64,000 bases of DNA. Origin: Vondammii sp040505895. Its GTDB lineage: Bacteria; Pseudomonadota; Gammaproteobacteria; Chromatiales; Chromatiaceae. Where the stretch lies: assembly GCA_040505895.1 (NCBI GenBank), contig JBEVXU010000019.1, positions 1 through 64,000 of the forward strand. Direction: 5' to 3'. This document shows, piece by piece, positions 32,708-41,247 of the stretch; the stretch's first letter is position 1, and every line of letters begins with the position of its first letter. Under the pieces are notes generated by a model. It saw only the letters and a list, made by a program, of their open reading frames with translations, made no database searches and was not told where the DNA came from. A program made the position numbers and the translations under genes.

Positions 32708-33154
32708 TTACTGCTGAGGGGCGGGAGCCGGTGCTGCTGCACGCGGAGGAGCACCGTAGGGTGCACCATAAGGGGCGCCATAACCATGAGGAGCACCATA
32801 ACCGGCAGGACCACCATAACCGGCAGGAGCACCATAACCGGCAGGAGCACCGTAACCACCAGGAGCACCGTAACCGTAGGGCGCGCCACCGTAACCGTTG
32901 CCGTTATAGCCATTATAGCCATTGTAACGGTTGTTTCCGGAGCCGGAACCACTGCCATTGGCTGATGAACTCATGTTGAATCCGAAGTTACCGGAACCGT
33001 TGCCGTCACCCCAGCCATCGTTGTTGTTGCCCCAGCTATTGTTGTTGTTGTTGCCCCAGCCATTGTTACCACCACCAAAAGGCCCCCAACCTGCCTGGGA
33101 GGCTGTAGCTACGGTTAGAAGGGCGGCAACACTCAATATTTTAATCATTTTCAT
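32708..33154 (-). CDS. Sulfur globule protein-like secreted Gly/Asn/Tyr-rich protein
   Basis: A 148-residue low-complexity protein with a signal peptide (MKMIKILSVAALLTVATASQA). The mature start GWGPFGGGNNGWGNNNNN, the middle GNFGFNMSSSANGSG, and the C-terminal run of GYGAP units with a Pro/Ala tail match in composition and order the sulfur globule envelope proteins of purple sulfur bacteria (Sgp/CV type). Those coat periplasmic sulfur deposits. Ribosome site AAGGA lies 9 bases before the ATG. It is monocistronic with its own terminator. The match is compositional rather than alignment-based, so another structural Gly-rich protein is possible. Confidence 0.7.
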   Translation of the reverse strand: MKMIKILSVAALLTVATASQAGWGPFGGGNNGWGNNNNNSWGNNNDGWGDGNGSGNFGFNMSSSANGSGSGSGNNRYNGYNGYNGNGYGGAPYGYGAPGGYGAPAGYGAPAGYGGPAGYGAPHGYGAPYGAPYGAPPRAAAPAPAPQQ

Positions 33155-33538
33155 AAACTTTAATCCTTCTCTTTAATTTGTGCGGTCATCACTTGATTAG
33201 GTTACCTGACGTAGAAAATTCGTACTGGAATTCGTTGTCTAATCACAGAGTTAAGCCTTAAAGTGAGTGTTGGAACCATCGCTAGAAGGAAGAACAAGTA
33301 AGTGGATACGTTATCGCAGCCGAACCATACACACCAATGACCATCCAGTCGTAATACAGAAAACAGAATACACGTCCATCAGGCAACAAAGTGGTGCTCA
33401 GGTTTGCTTATTCAGCCTTCAATGTAAATAGATATTGAAAACTGAGGCGTCGAGTATAGGGTAAATCAAAAGCCCCTGCGGGAAAATCGGTAAATATGCC
33501 ATGTTAATTGTGAGGTTTGTGCGTGACGGACACAGCTC
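33155..33538. other. Intergenic promoter region of the sulfur-globule-like gene
   Basis: No gene seen. It must carry the promoter of the minus-strand secreted protein; no clear box was found. The 3' end of the Pat-type gene borders it on the right. Confidence 0.5.
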
Positions 33539-36226
33539 TTAACTATCAAGATAGAGGTGTGCGTGACGGATTGAGGGATCATCGCTGCTGCTATGGATGG
33601 TGAAACCTAAATTTTTAACCAGTGTCAGCATTTCATTGTTGTTGGCCAGGATTTCACCCTCCATGGCTTTGAGATCACGCTGACGTGCAATGTCGATGAG
33701 ACTGTCCATCAGACGGTGGGCAATACCTTTGTGGTGCCATTCGTCAGAGACGACGATGGCAAATTCACAACTCTCTCCATCGGGATTGATGACATAGCGT
33801 GCTACACCGATCTCCTTCTCTTCGCCATCGGTCTCAATGACGGCGATCAGTGCCATTTCCCGGTCATAATCTATCTGGGTGAATCTTGCCAGCATGGCGG
33901 GCGGTAGTTCATCAAGTACCATCATAAAGCGGAAATACCGTGAACGCTCAGAGAGCGCCTTGATGAAGCGCTGCTCAATCTCTGCATCCTCGGGACGGAT
34001 CGGCCGGATGATCAATTCAGTGCCATCGACCAACTGTGAACGGGATACCAGTTTTGCAGGGTAAGGGTGGATGGCCATGTGGGAGTAGGGCTGATCAGAG
34101 TGGCTATGGAAGTCAACAACAACACGGGCGTCAGCGGCAATGGCACCGCTCTCATCGGCAATCAGTGGATTGATGTCCAGCTCTTTTACCCAGGGGAGCT
34201 CGCAGGCGATCTCTGATGTGCGCAGTAGTACGTTTTCAAGTGCTTCAAAGTTGATAGGGGCCATATGACGAAACTGCTGAAGCATCTTGGTGATTCGTGT
34301 TTGGCTGATCAGGTCTTTTACAAGAAAACGGTTGAGTGGTGGTAGACCCACTGCGCGATCATTCATCACTTCTACAAGCGTTCCGCCTGCACCAAAACTG
34401 ATAATCGGGCCAAAAACAGGATCTGTGACAATACCCACCAGCAGTTCACGTCCGTTTGGGCGTTGCACCATCGGCTCGATGGTTACCCCATCCAAAGTGG
34501 CTTCCGGGCGGCTGCTTTTAACCATCTGAATAATATCGTTATAGGCGCTGCGCACCCCCTGGGCGCTGTGGATACCCAACCGTACGCCCCCTGCATCCGT
34601 CTTGTGGGTGATGTCCGGTGAGTTGATCTTCAGTGCAACGGGAAAGCCGAGGCTTTCGGCCTGAATCAAGGCTTCAATGGCTGAGCGGACGACGATAGAC
34701 TGGGCGGTGGGGATATGGAAGGCTGCAAGTATTGCTTTCGACTCTGTCTCGCTCAATACCTTGCGCCCCTCCATCAATGCGCATTCGATAATCAGTTTGG
34801 CACCTTCTACATCAGACTCTTTTCTGTGCCTTGCCATCGGCGCCGGCGTCTGCAGAAGCAGCTGCTGATTACGGTAGTAGCTGGTGAGATAGGAGAAGCC
34901 TTCAACCGCCGCCTCTGGGGTATTGAAGGTGGGAATCCCCGCCTTACGCATCATCTCGCGCCCCGCCTCTACCTGAGTGGCTCCCATCCAGCAGGTCAGC
35001 AGTGGTTTGCTAAGTTTCCGGCCGATGGCAATCATGCTATCGGCTACCTTTTCGGGCTCGGTCATTGCCTGTGGGGTCAGAATAACCAGTACGCCGTCAA
35101 CGCCAGGATCGCGGAGCACCTGGTCTACCGTTTTCTGGTAGCGCTCCGGGGTGGCGTCACCAATGACATCTACAGGATTTCCTCTTGACCAGGTTGCGGG
35201 AAGGATCTTATCTAGTTGACTGACACTGCCACTGCTCAGTTCGGCAAGTGGGATACCGATATCTGAGGTGCGGTCACTAGCCATGGCGGCAGGCCCGCCG
35301 CCGTTGGTGACGATGAGAAGCCGGTCGCCGTTGGTCCGGTAGCGGCTGGCCAGAGTGGTGGCGGCAGAGAAGAGGCTGATAATTCTCTTGCCACGAACGA
35401 CACCGGCTCGGCGCAGTGCGGCGTCAAATACATCATCTGCCCCAACCAGCGCACCAGTATGTGATTGGGCCGCCTGGGTACCGGAGGCGTGACGCCCCAC
35501 CTTCAACGCAATGACAGGTTTTACTCGGGCCGCGGCACGTAGTGCACTCATGAATTTACGTGAGTTATGAATACCCTCTATGTACAGAAGGATGCTTCTG
35601 GTTTGTGGGTCGGCCACAAGGTAGTCGAGTATTTCGCCAAAATCCACATCGGCGGAAATACCGGTTGAAATGACCGATGAGAAACCGATGTTATTGGGTC
35701 CCGCCCAGTCAAGAATTGCTGTGCATATGGCACCGGATTGTGACACCAGAGCAATATTTCCACTTTTCGCCATACCACGATTAAATGTGGCATTCAGTCC
35801 GACAGAGGGTCGCATGATACCGAGGCAGTTGGGGCCGACAAAACGGATGCCATAATGTTTGGCGGCTTCAGTGACCTGACGCTCAATCTTTTTGCCGGTC
35901 TCCCCCACCTCACGAAATCCTGCAGAGAGGATAAGGGCGTCCTTGACTCCATGACGGCCACAAGACTCTATGATAGCGGGGATTGTTTTCGCCGGTGTGA
36001 CGATGACCGCCAGATCGACCGGTTTTCCTATCGTCTCAAGGTCTGAATAGGCGGTCTGCCCCTGGATCGTACCTCGCTTTGGATTGATGGGATAAACCGG
36101 TCCGGCAAAATCACTCTCCAGCAGATTTTGGTAGACCAGGGTTCCTACGGAGTTGGCCTTTTCGCTGGCGCCGAAAAGGGCGATTGAGGCAGGTTCAAAA
36201 AGCTTGAAAAGATAGTGGCGGCTCAT
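33539..36226 (-). CDS. Pat-type protein lysine acetyltransferase (NDP-forming acyl-CoA synthetase fused to GNAT)
   Basis: An 895-residue protein with the domain order of Pat/YfiQ: CoA-binding domain (residues 1-130, ASIALFGASEKANSVGTLV), ligase-CoA domain (to about 460, with QSHTGALVGADD and NGGGPAAMASD), ATP-grasp domain (about 480-700, FPVALKINSPDITHKTDAGGVRLG), and a C-terminal GNAT acetyltransferase (about 735-895, EFAIVVSDEWHHKGIAHRLM with the acetyl-CoA loop). It acetylates lysines, classically the catalytic lysine of Acs and PrpE, switching them off. The His of SHTGA is retained. It diverges from the HDAC-like gene, the opposite activity. Confidence 0.9.
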   Translation of the reverse strand: MSRHYLFKLFEPASIALFGASEKANSVGTLVYQNLLESDFAGPVYPINPKRGTIQGQTAYSDLETIGKPVDLAVIVTPAKTIPAIIESCGRHGVKDALILSAGFREVGETGKKIERQVTEAAKHYGIRFVGPNCLGIMRPSVGLNATFNRGMAKSGNIALVSQSGAICTAILDWAGPNNIGFSSVISTGISADVDFGEILDYLVADPQTRSILLYIEGIHNSRKFMSALRAAARVKPVIALKVGRHASGTQAAQSHTGALVGADDVFDAALRRAGVVRGKRIISLFSAATTLASRYRTNGDRLLIVTNGGGPAAMASDRTSDIGIPLAELSSGSVSQLDKILPATWSRGNPVDVIGDATPERYQKTVDQVLRDPGVDGVLVILTPQAMTEPEKVADSMIAIGRKLSKPLLTCWMGATQVEAGREMMRKAGIPTFNTPEAAVEGFSYLTSYYRNQQLLLQTPAPMARHRKESDVEGAKLIIECALMEGRKVLSETESKAILAAFHIPTAQSIVVRSAIEALIQAESLGFPVALKINSPDITHKTDAGGVRLGIHSAQGVRSAYNDIIQMVKSSRPEATLDGVTIEPMVQRPNGRELLVGIVTDPVFGPIISFGAGGTLVEVMNDRAVGLPPLNRFLVKDLISQTRITKMLQQFRHMAPINFEALENVLLRTSEIACELPWVKELDINPLIADESGAIAADARVVVDFHSHSDQPYSHMAIHPYPAKLVSRSQLVDGTELIIRPIRPEDAEIEQRFIKALSERSRYFRFMMVLDELPPAMLARFTQIDYDREMALIAVIETDGEEKEIGVARYVINPDGESCEFAIVVSDEWHHKGIAHRLMDSLIDIARQRDLKAMEGEILANNNEMLTLVKNLGFTIHSSSDDPSIRHAHLYLDS

Positions 36227-36323
36227 GGCCTTTGGGTTCCTTGATGATTAGCCGTATCTGTGGCGGCAGCCTGGCGGGTGATGCCATATACTGTTCGTAA
36301 CACATAGACTATAGGGCATACAA

Positions 36324-37250
36324 ATGACCACCGCCTATCTATCTCATCCACTGTTTTTGGCCCATGATCCAGGGCCGTTTCATCCCGAGTCCAAGGCGCG
36401 TCTCTATGCCATCGAGGATCGTCTCAACAGCGCTCATCTTTACCATTTTCTGCACCACCTAACCTCTGTTTCTGCAACACGCGAGCAGCTGTTGCGCGTC
36501 CATGATGGCACTTATATCGACTCGTTGATTGCCGTCGCCCCCAAGGAGGGAACCCTGCACATGGATCCCGATACGGTGATGAGTCCCTCCACGCTTAACG
36601 CCGCTTTCCATGCAGCCGGTGCAGTGATTATGGCTACCGATGCCGTGTTGAATGGCGATGTAGTTAATGCCTTCTGTGCGGTACGCCCTCCAGGGCATCA
36701 TGCGGAGCATGATCTGGCGATGGGTTTCTGCTTTTTTAACAACCTGGCGGTAGGTGTCGCCCATGCACTTGAGGTCCACGGTTTGAAGCGTATCGCCATC
36801 GTCGATTTTGATGTGCACCACGGCAATGGGACGGAGGATATTTTCCGGGGTGATAAGCGGGTGATGTTTTGCTCCAGTTTTCAGTACCCTTTCTATCCTT
36901 ATTCACCTCTGGTGGAAGGGCATGAGCGGATCATTCATACACCCCTGGAGTCAGGAACAGACAGCGCTACCTTTAGGCGCCTGATAACCGAGCAGTGGTT
37001 TCCTGCGCTGCATAGATTTGAACCCGAGATGATTTTTATCTCCGCCGGTTTTGATGCCCATATTGAGGATGAAATCTCCGGTATCAGACTACAGGATCAG
37101 GATTATGAGTGGATCACTGAGGAACTGGTCTCGATTGCTGATCAGTATGCCGGCTCAAGGATCGTTTCAGCGCTTGAGGGCGGGTACGAAACACATGCGT
37201 TGGCACGCAGTGTAGCGCTTCATATCAGGGCGTTGTTGGGAAATATCTGA
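36324..37250 (+). CDS. HDAC-family (class II) deacetylase
   Basis: A 308-residue zinc hydrolase of the histone deacetylase/acetoin utilisation fold. Diagnostic motifs are RPPGHHAEHDLAMGFCFFNN (catalytic His pair), IVDFDVHHGNGTEDIF (zinc Asp and His), ISAGFDAHIEDEISG (second zinc Asp) and ALEGGYE with a transition-state position. Substrates may be acetylated lysine, polyamines or other amides. It starts 97 bp from the divergent Pat-type gene, which suggests deacetylation of the same targets (inference). Confidence 0.9.
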   Translation: MTTAYLSHPLFLAHDPGPFHPESKARLYAIEDRLNSAHLYHFLHHLTSVSATREQLLRVHDGTYIDSLIAVAPKEGTLHMDPDTVMSPSTLNAAFHAAGAVIMATDAVLNGDVVNAFCAVRPPGHHAEHDLAMGFCFFNNLAVGVAHALEVHGLKRIAIVDFDVHHGNGTEDIFRGDKRVMFCSSFQYPFYPYSPLVEGHERIIHTPLESGTDSATFRRLITEQWFPALHRFEPEMIFISAGFDAHIEDEISGIRLQDQDYEWITEELVSIADQYAGSRIVSALEGGYETHALARSVALHIRALLGNI

Positions 37251-37422
37251 ACCAGTCATGAGTATGATCTAATGCGTACACTCTCTGTCCGGCGCCAGCG
37301 CCGGCGGTTGCATTATGTTTTTCATAAAGAAGCTATTTTTAACTGATCTGACCACTATCAATACGCTGCACACCCGGCATAATTACCCCCTTTGCATAGA
37401 ATAAATAATGGAGCCACTCATA

Positions 37423-37821
37423 ATGATTGGAAACCTTAACCATGTTGCTATCGCCGTCCCCGATCTGGAGGCCGGTACGGCAATCTACCGTGACCTATTG
37501 GGTGCAAAGGTTTCGGAGCCGCTGGCGCTGCCTGAGCATGGTGTTACCACTGTTTTTGTCGAACTCCCCAACACCAAGATAGAGTTACTTCACCCCCTTG
37601 GTGAAAACTCTCCCATTGCCAAATTTCTCGAAAAAAACCCCAGTGGTGGCGTTCACCATATCTGTTACGAAGTGGCGGATATCGAAGCAGCTGCGGCACA
37701 AATGGTGGCGGCAGGGGCTCGGGTGTTGGGTGATATCAAGATCGGTGCCCACAACAAGCCGGTACTGTTTCTTCATCCAAAGGATTTCTGTGGCACCCTG
37801 GTAGAGCTGGAACAGGCCTGA
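37423..37821 (+). CDS. mce: Methylmalonyl-CoA epimerase
   Basis: A 132-residue vicinal oxygen chelate protein from ATG 37423; an earlier ATG at 37408 is possible, but GGAG is nine bases from the second. Paired beta-alpha-beta-beta-beta modules are seen: NHVAIAVPDLEAG with His7, then GGVHHICYEV, and the final GTLVELEQ with a Glu ligand. It converts (S)- to (R)-methylmalonyl-CoA, the step between PccAB and the mutase encoded 6 kb upstream. With those genes the pathway is complete in this window. Confidence 0.92.
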   Translation: MIGNLNHVAIAVPDLEAGTAIYRDLLGAKVSEPLALPEHGVTTVFVELPNTKIELLHPLGENSPIAKFLEKNPSGGVHHICYEVADIEAAAAQMVAAGARVLGDIKIGAHNKPVLFLHPKDFCGTLVELEQA

Positions 37822-37840
37822 TTTTTATTGGGAAGGCACT

Positions 37841-38168
37841 ATGCAGCAGCGACTGAAAATACTGGAAGAGACCCTCCACATGGAGGTACCCCTGACAAAA
37901 GAGATGGGAGTACGGGCCGAGGAGCACGATGGGCGTGAGCTGATTATCCGGGCCGACTTTGAACCTAACATCAATATACACGGCACGGCCTTTGGCGGTA
38001 GTGGGAGATATTGAGGCACGTTGTCGGCTGCTTCAGGATGGCAGCTACGAGATCTTTATCGGACAGCTGAAAAAGGGTAAGCGTGCACGTATCGAACTGA
38101 CAGCAGAGGTTCTGGTGGAGAAGGGTGTGGCCGTCAGGTTTACCGGCAGATATTCAGCTGCCGTGTAG
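37841..38168 (+). pseudogene. Disrupted YiiD-type thioesterase domain gene
   Basis: The frame from ATG 37841 (SD GGAAGG) reads QRLKILEETLHMEVPLTKEM up to INIHGTAFGGS, as in YiiD C-terminal thioesterase proteins, then stops near 38010. The rest of the family pattern continues in another frame from about 37998 (VGDIEARCRLLQDGSYEI...RFTGRYSAAV). The middle part expected of the fold, about 50 residues including the conserved RYLRPV strand, is missing. So a deletion with frameshift destroyed it. It directly follows the epimerase. Confidence 0.75.
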
Positions 38169-38247
38169 GAGCGACTTCAGTCGCGATAGAATTTGCCACA
38201 CTGTTAGACGTTGTTACCACGCCCATCGCGACTGAAGTCGCTCCTAC
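38165..38247. repeat. REP-like hairpin, GTAGGAGCG family (copy 2)
   Basis: GTAGGAGCGACTTCAGTCGC (38165 onward) pairs with GCGACTGAAGTCGCTCCTAC ending at 38247 over more than 20 bp. It begins within the last codons of the broken thioesterase gene and sits between convergent genes. Confidence 0.9.
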
Positions 38248-38271
38248 AACCGGCCCCGGCTTTGTTAAATC

Positions 38272-39246
38272 CTACTGACCAGCTGCCGCCTTAATGCTCT
38301 CCAGGTTGATCGCCGGGATATACTCGGGGCGTGGCTTGGCGCGTCGGGTAAATTTCTTGATGATGCCTTCCAGGTTGGGACGCTTCTCTGCAGGCCCTTC
38401 ACCGCTACCGATACCACCGCCAAATTCGACAAACAGGTTGATCCCCTCATCCAGTGCAGTCTGCAGGCAGCCTACCCAGTTCACCGGGTGGAAGAGCTGG
38501 AAGAAGAGGCGGGATTTGATCGTCTCAGCATCTGCTTCATGAAGTCCGCCGGAGTAGTTCGAGAGCACCTGCAGTTGAGGTGTTTTGATCTCCACCTTGT
38601 CCAGATCCTCACGGAAGTGACGGGCGGCGGTGACCATATAGTAGGTATGGAAAGCGCCCTCTGTTTTTAGTCTTACGGCACGCTTCTTGGGGTGAACCTC
38701 CGCCATCTCCGCCGCCAGCGCGTCGAGGTCGGCGGATGATCCGCCGACAACCGTCTGATCCGGCAGGTTGAGTCCGGCAATGCCGCAGAAGTGTTTGTCG
38801 GAGAGAGGCTGGGCAGTCTCAAGATCAACGGTCAGCGCCGCCATTTCCCCTTCACCATGGGTGCCCATCAGTTCGCCGCGGCGAGAGACCAGCCTCAGGG
38901 CATCTTCGAAGCTGAGGGCGTCGGCTGCCACCAGGGCGCTGTACTCACCGAGGCTGTGACCGGCCGCCATCACTGGTGTGATCGGCGTTGCCGCCAGTTC
39001 ACGGTAGACGGTAAGGCAGGCGATATGGTGAGTCAGCAACACCGGCTGGGTGTAGCGGGTGAGGTTGATCTGGTCATCCGGGTTTTCGTGGGAGAGCTTG
39101 GTCATGTCATAGCCGAGGACATCGCTTGCCTGCTCATAGATGGCGCGGGCGGAGGCAAACTCGGCGCAGAGATCACTGCCGATACCAGGGTACTGAGAGC
39201 CCTGGCCGGGGAAGACGAAAATAGTGCGCTGCTCGTTGTCTGACAT
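38272..39246 (-). CDS. Acyltransferase of the malonyl-CoA:ACP (FabD-like) family
   Basis: A 324-residue alpha/beta hydrolase-like acyltransferase counted from ATG 39246. It opens FVFPGQGSQYPGIG; the nucleophile elbow is GHSLGE with Ser98, the acyl-carboxylate Arg is in SRRG at about 122-123, and the catalytic His is 200 in GAFHTYY. It transfers malonyl, or possibly another acyl group, to a carrier protein. It is not in a fab cluster, and the region after the catalytic His is unlike E. coli FabD, so it may serve a secondary pathway. It diverges from the CitE-like gene, with a 179-bp gap. Confidence 0.85.
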   Translation of the reverse strand: MSDNEQRTIFVFPGQGSQYPGIGSDLCAEFASARAIYEQASDVLGYDMTKLSHENPDDQINLTRYTQPVLLTHHIACLTVYRELAATPITPVMAAGHSLGEYSALVAADALSFEDALRLVSRRGELMGTHGEGEMAALTVDLETAQPLSDKHFCGIAGLNLPDQTVVGGSSADLDALAAEMAEVHPKKRAVRLKTEGAFHTYYMVTAARHFREDLDKVEIKTPQLQVLSNYSGGLHEADAETIKSRLFFQLFHPVNWVGCLQTALDEGINLFVEFGGGIGSGEGPAEKRPNLEGIIKKFTRRAKPRPEYIPAINLESIKAAAGQ

Positions 39247-39425
39247 GATTTTTCTCCGTTCTGTATCGCGAGCGGGCAGGATAGTCATTTCCGGCACTGA
39301 GGACAAGCCACCTATTCCCGGCACAGATGTGGAGACGCCTTTTTATGACTGAGCTTCTCCCTTGTCCTTGGCGGGGTTTCAGGTAGGATGGAATCAACAG
39401 TACTTAGTGGAAAAGCGAAAGAGAG

Positions 39426-40286
39426 ATGGATAGAGAAATACGTCCGCGTCGCTCGGTGCTCTATGCACCGGGGATCAATCGACGTGCACTCGAAAAGGCG
39501 CGGAGCCTGCCGATCGATGCACTGATAATGGATCTGGAGGATGCCGTTGCACCAGATGCAAAGGCGGAGGCGCGAGACTGCATCGTTGAGGCCTTCACTG
39601 CCGGTGGTTTCGGTAGGCGTGAAACGGCTGTCCGTATCAATGGTCTGGATACCCCTTGGGGGGCGGATGATATTGCCGCTGTCGCCTGTGCCGGCGCCGA
39701 TGCCATCGTCATTCCAAAAGTCGAGAGCGCTGACGCAGTTGCCGCTGTGGTTGATGCCCTGACAACTGCAGGTGCCCCTGGACTACCGATCTGGATTATG
39801 GCCGAGACCCCGCGAGGGGTGCTGGATATCGATGCCATCTGCCGTAGCCATCCAGAGATAGCAGTGGTTGTGATGGGTACTTCCGATCTGGCCAAGACGC
39901 TGCGGGTACCCCATACCTCCGCTAGAGAGGGACTGATGGCCTCCCTCGGCCACTGCCTGCTGGCAGCCCGCGCCCATGGCCTTGATATACTTGACGGCGT
40001 CTTTCTCGATCTACAGGACGGCACCGGATTTCGTGATGCTTGCCAACAGGGGCGTACCTTGGGATTTGACGGCAAGACACTGATACATCCCAACCAGATT
40101 GAGCCTGCCAATGAGATCTTCGGTGTTTCAGTGACGGCGCTGGCCCGGGCCCGGAAAATTGTCGCTGCCTGGCAGCAGGTGGAGAGCGAAGGTGGTGGGC
40201 TGGCGGTGGTCGATGGCCGGCTGGTGGAGCGATTGCACGTGGATGAAGCGGAACGACTGTTGGCCTTGGCTGAGGTGATCGGGTGA
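39426..40286 (+). CDS. CitE-like HpcH/HpaI lyase (malyl/citramalyl-CoA lyase type)
   Basis: A 286-residue TIM-barrel lyase. Family motifs are RRSVLYAPGINRRALEKA, IMDLEDAVAPDAK (acidic metal site), VIPKVESADAV, IWIMAETPRGVLDI and DGKTLIHPNQI. Such enzymes cleave or form malyl-CoA, beta-methylmalyl-CoA or citramalyl-CoA, or act as beta-subunits of citrate lyase; other citrate lyase subunits are absent here, so a CoA-ester lyase is more likely. In company with the propionyl-CoA genes it could belong to a partial 3-hydroxypropionate bi-cycle. Stop overlaps the next gene (GTGA). Confidence 0.87.
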   Translation: MDREIRPRRSVLYAPGINRRALEKARSLPIDALIMDLEDAVAPDAKAEARDCIVEAFTAGGFGRRETAVRINGLDTPWGADDIAAVACAGADAIVIPKVESADAVAAVVDALTTAGAPGLPIWIMAETPRGVLDIDAICRSHPEIAVVVMGTSDLAKTLRVPHTSAREGLMASLGHCLLAARAHGLDILDGVFLDLQDGTGFRDACQQGRTLGFDGKTLIHPNQIEPANEIFGVSVTALARARKIVAAWQQVESEGGGLAVVDGRLVERLHVDEAERLLALAEVIG

Positions 40287-40630
40287 CTGAGGTAGATACA
40301 GACTATTTTCATCAATTGCTGGTGAAACGGCGTGAGGCGTTACTCGACGTTGCAGAGACCGCCGCGCAGGCGGCGGATACCGTGGAACTGGATCAGACCC
40401 GGGTGGGTCGTCTGTCACGAATGGATGCCCTGCAGGCACAGGCGATGTCCCAGGAGGGTAATCGGCGGCGCGATCTTGAACTGCGGCGAATCGCCTCAGC
40501 TTTGAGCCGAATCAAAGAGGGGGAGTACGGGTACTGTTTAGACTGTGGCGAAGTAATTGCGAAAAACAGGCTTGAAGTGGATCCGGCGGCACTGCTCTGC
40601 ATCGGTTGCGCCGACAAGGCTGAGAAATGA
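40283..40630 (+). CDS. DksA/TraR-type C4 zinc-finger protein
   Basis: A 115-residue protein: helical coiled-coil (residues about 1-75) and a C4 zinc finger CLDCGEVI-N17-CIGC (residues about 84-109), as in DksA and TraR. Such proteins reach into the RNA polymerase secondary channel and modulate initiation, often with ppGpp. The conserved two acidic residues at the coiled-coil tip of DksA proper are not obvious, so activity may differ. Start GTG overlaps the lyase stop, indicating coupling. Confidence 0.87.
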   Translation: MTEVDTDYFHQLLVKRREALLDVAETAAQAADTVELDQTRVGRLSRMDALQAQAMSQEGNRRRDLELRRIASALSRIKEGEYGYCLDCGEVIAKNRLEVDPAALLCIGCADKAEK

Positions 40631-40731
40631 ATAGGTGGCTGCGCTCTTCGGGGGGTAGCCAATAATTTAGAGAGTCTTGGTTGGCCATGAGCGTTTCAGT
40701 GGCCTGCCAATGGTAATTAAGGAGTTTGAGT

Positions 40732-40956
40732 ATGAGTGCCAAAATGATGATACTGCCCAGCACCAATCCGGAGGAGATTCGGCTGGTGACCCTGCCTGAT
40801 GATATGGATAGTCACGAGGCGTTCCGCCATGTCACCGGCCTTATTGCCGCCTTGGAAGATCAAGGTGCCAAGCCTGACTGGGAGGATGTGGGTGATGCCC
40901 TTGAGGATCACGGTTTTCAGACGGTGGAGTTTGTCCTGGGTCCTTCGGTGGAATAA
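40732..40956 (+). CDS. Conserved small acidic protein, unknown
   Basis: 74 residues from ATG 40732, which has AAGGAG seven bases upstream. It is acidic with a helical middle (DSHEAFRHVTGLIAALEDQGA) and ends EFVLGPSVE. No family recognised. The ribosome site and protein-like composition make it a real gene. Confidence 0.65.
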   Translation: MSAKMMILPSTNPEEIRLVTLPDDMDSHEAFRHVTGLIAALEDQGAKPDWEDVGDALEDHGFQTVEFVLGPSVE

Positions 40957-41028
40957 TCGCTGTGGGAGGTTATGGAAGACACAGCGGTCGCTACCTGTAG
41001 CCTCGGCGAAAAGGCTATCTTCGAAGAG

Positions 41029-41247
41029 CTACTTTTTCGAGAACAGCTCCCTGCAGTAATCCCTGGCATTCAGCTCGGCTTTTATCCGCGGGTCGCCCTC
41101 TCGCATGTACTCTGCCGCTATATCTTTCTTGCACTGCTGGTAATTGAGGAAGGGGGGGGAGATCTCAGGCGAGCAGCCTGACAGCATCACCGCGTAGAGG
41201 CAGATCAGGAGACTCCATGCTTTATGATTCAGGCGGGAATCGGTCAC
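41029..41247 (-). CDS. Small lipoprotein
   Basis: 72 residues from a GTG at 41247, which has AGGAG eight bases upstream. The signal part (WSLLICLYAVMLSGC) ends in a good lipobox LSGC, so the mature protein is lipid-anchored. It contains three more cysteines nearby. Its 5' end overlaps the last codons of the upstream diguanylate cyclase, so it is probably translated from the same message. A run of eight identical bases (41151-41158) inside the gene could be prone to slippage. Family unknown. Confidence 0.7.
   Translation of the reverse strand: MTDSRLNHKAWSLLICLYAVMLSGCSPEISPPFLNYQQCKKDIAAEYMREGDPRIKAELNARDYCRELFSKK

Noticed and set aside
32760..32890. Regular short repeats resembling a CRISPR or minisatellite
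   Set aside because: They are coding repeats (GYGAP units) of the sulfur-globule-like protein, with no spacers.
39461..40315. 284-codon minus-strand frame opposite the CitE-like gene
   Set aside because: Ser- and Ala-rich antisense shadow; the plus strand has all lyase motifs.
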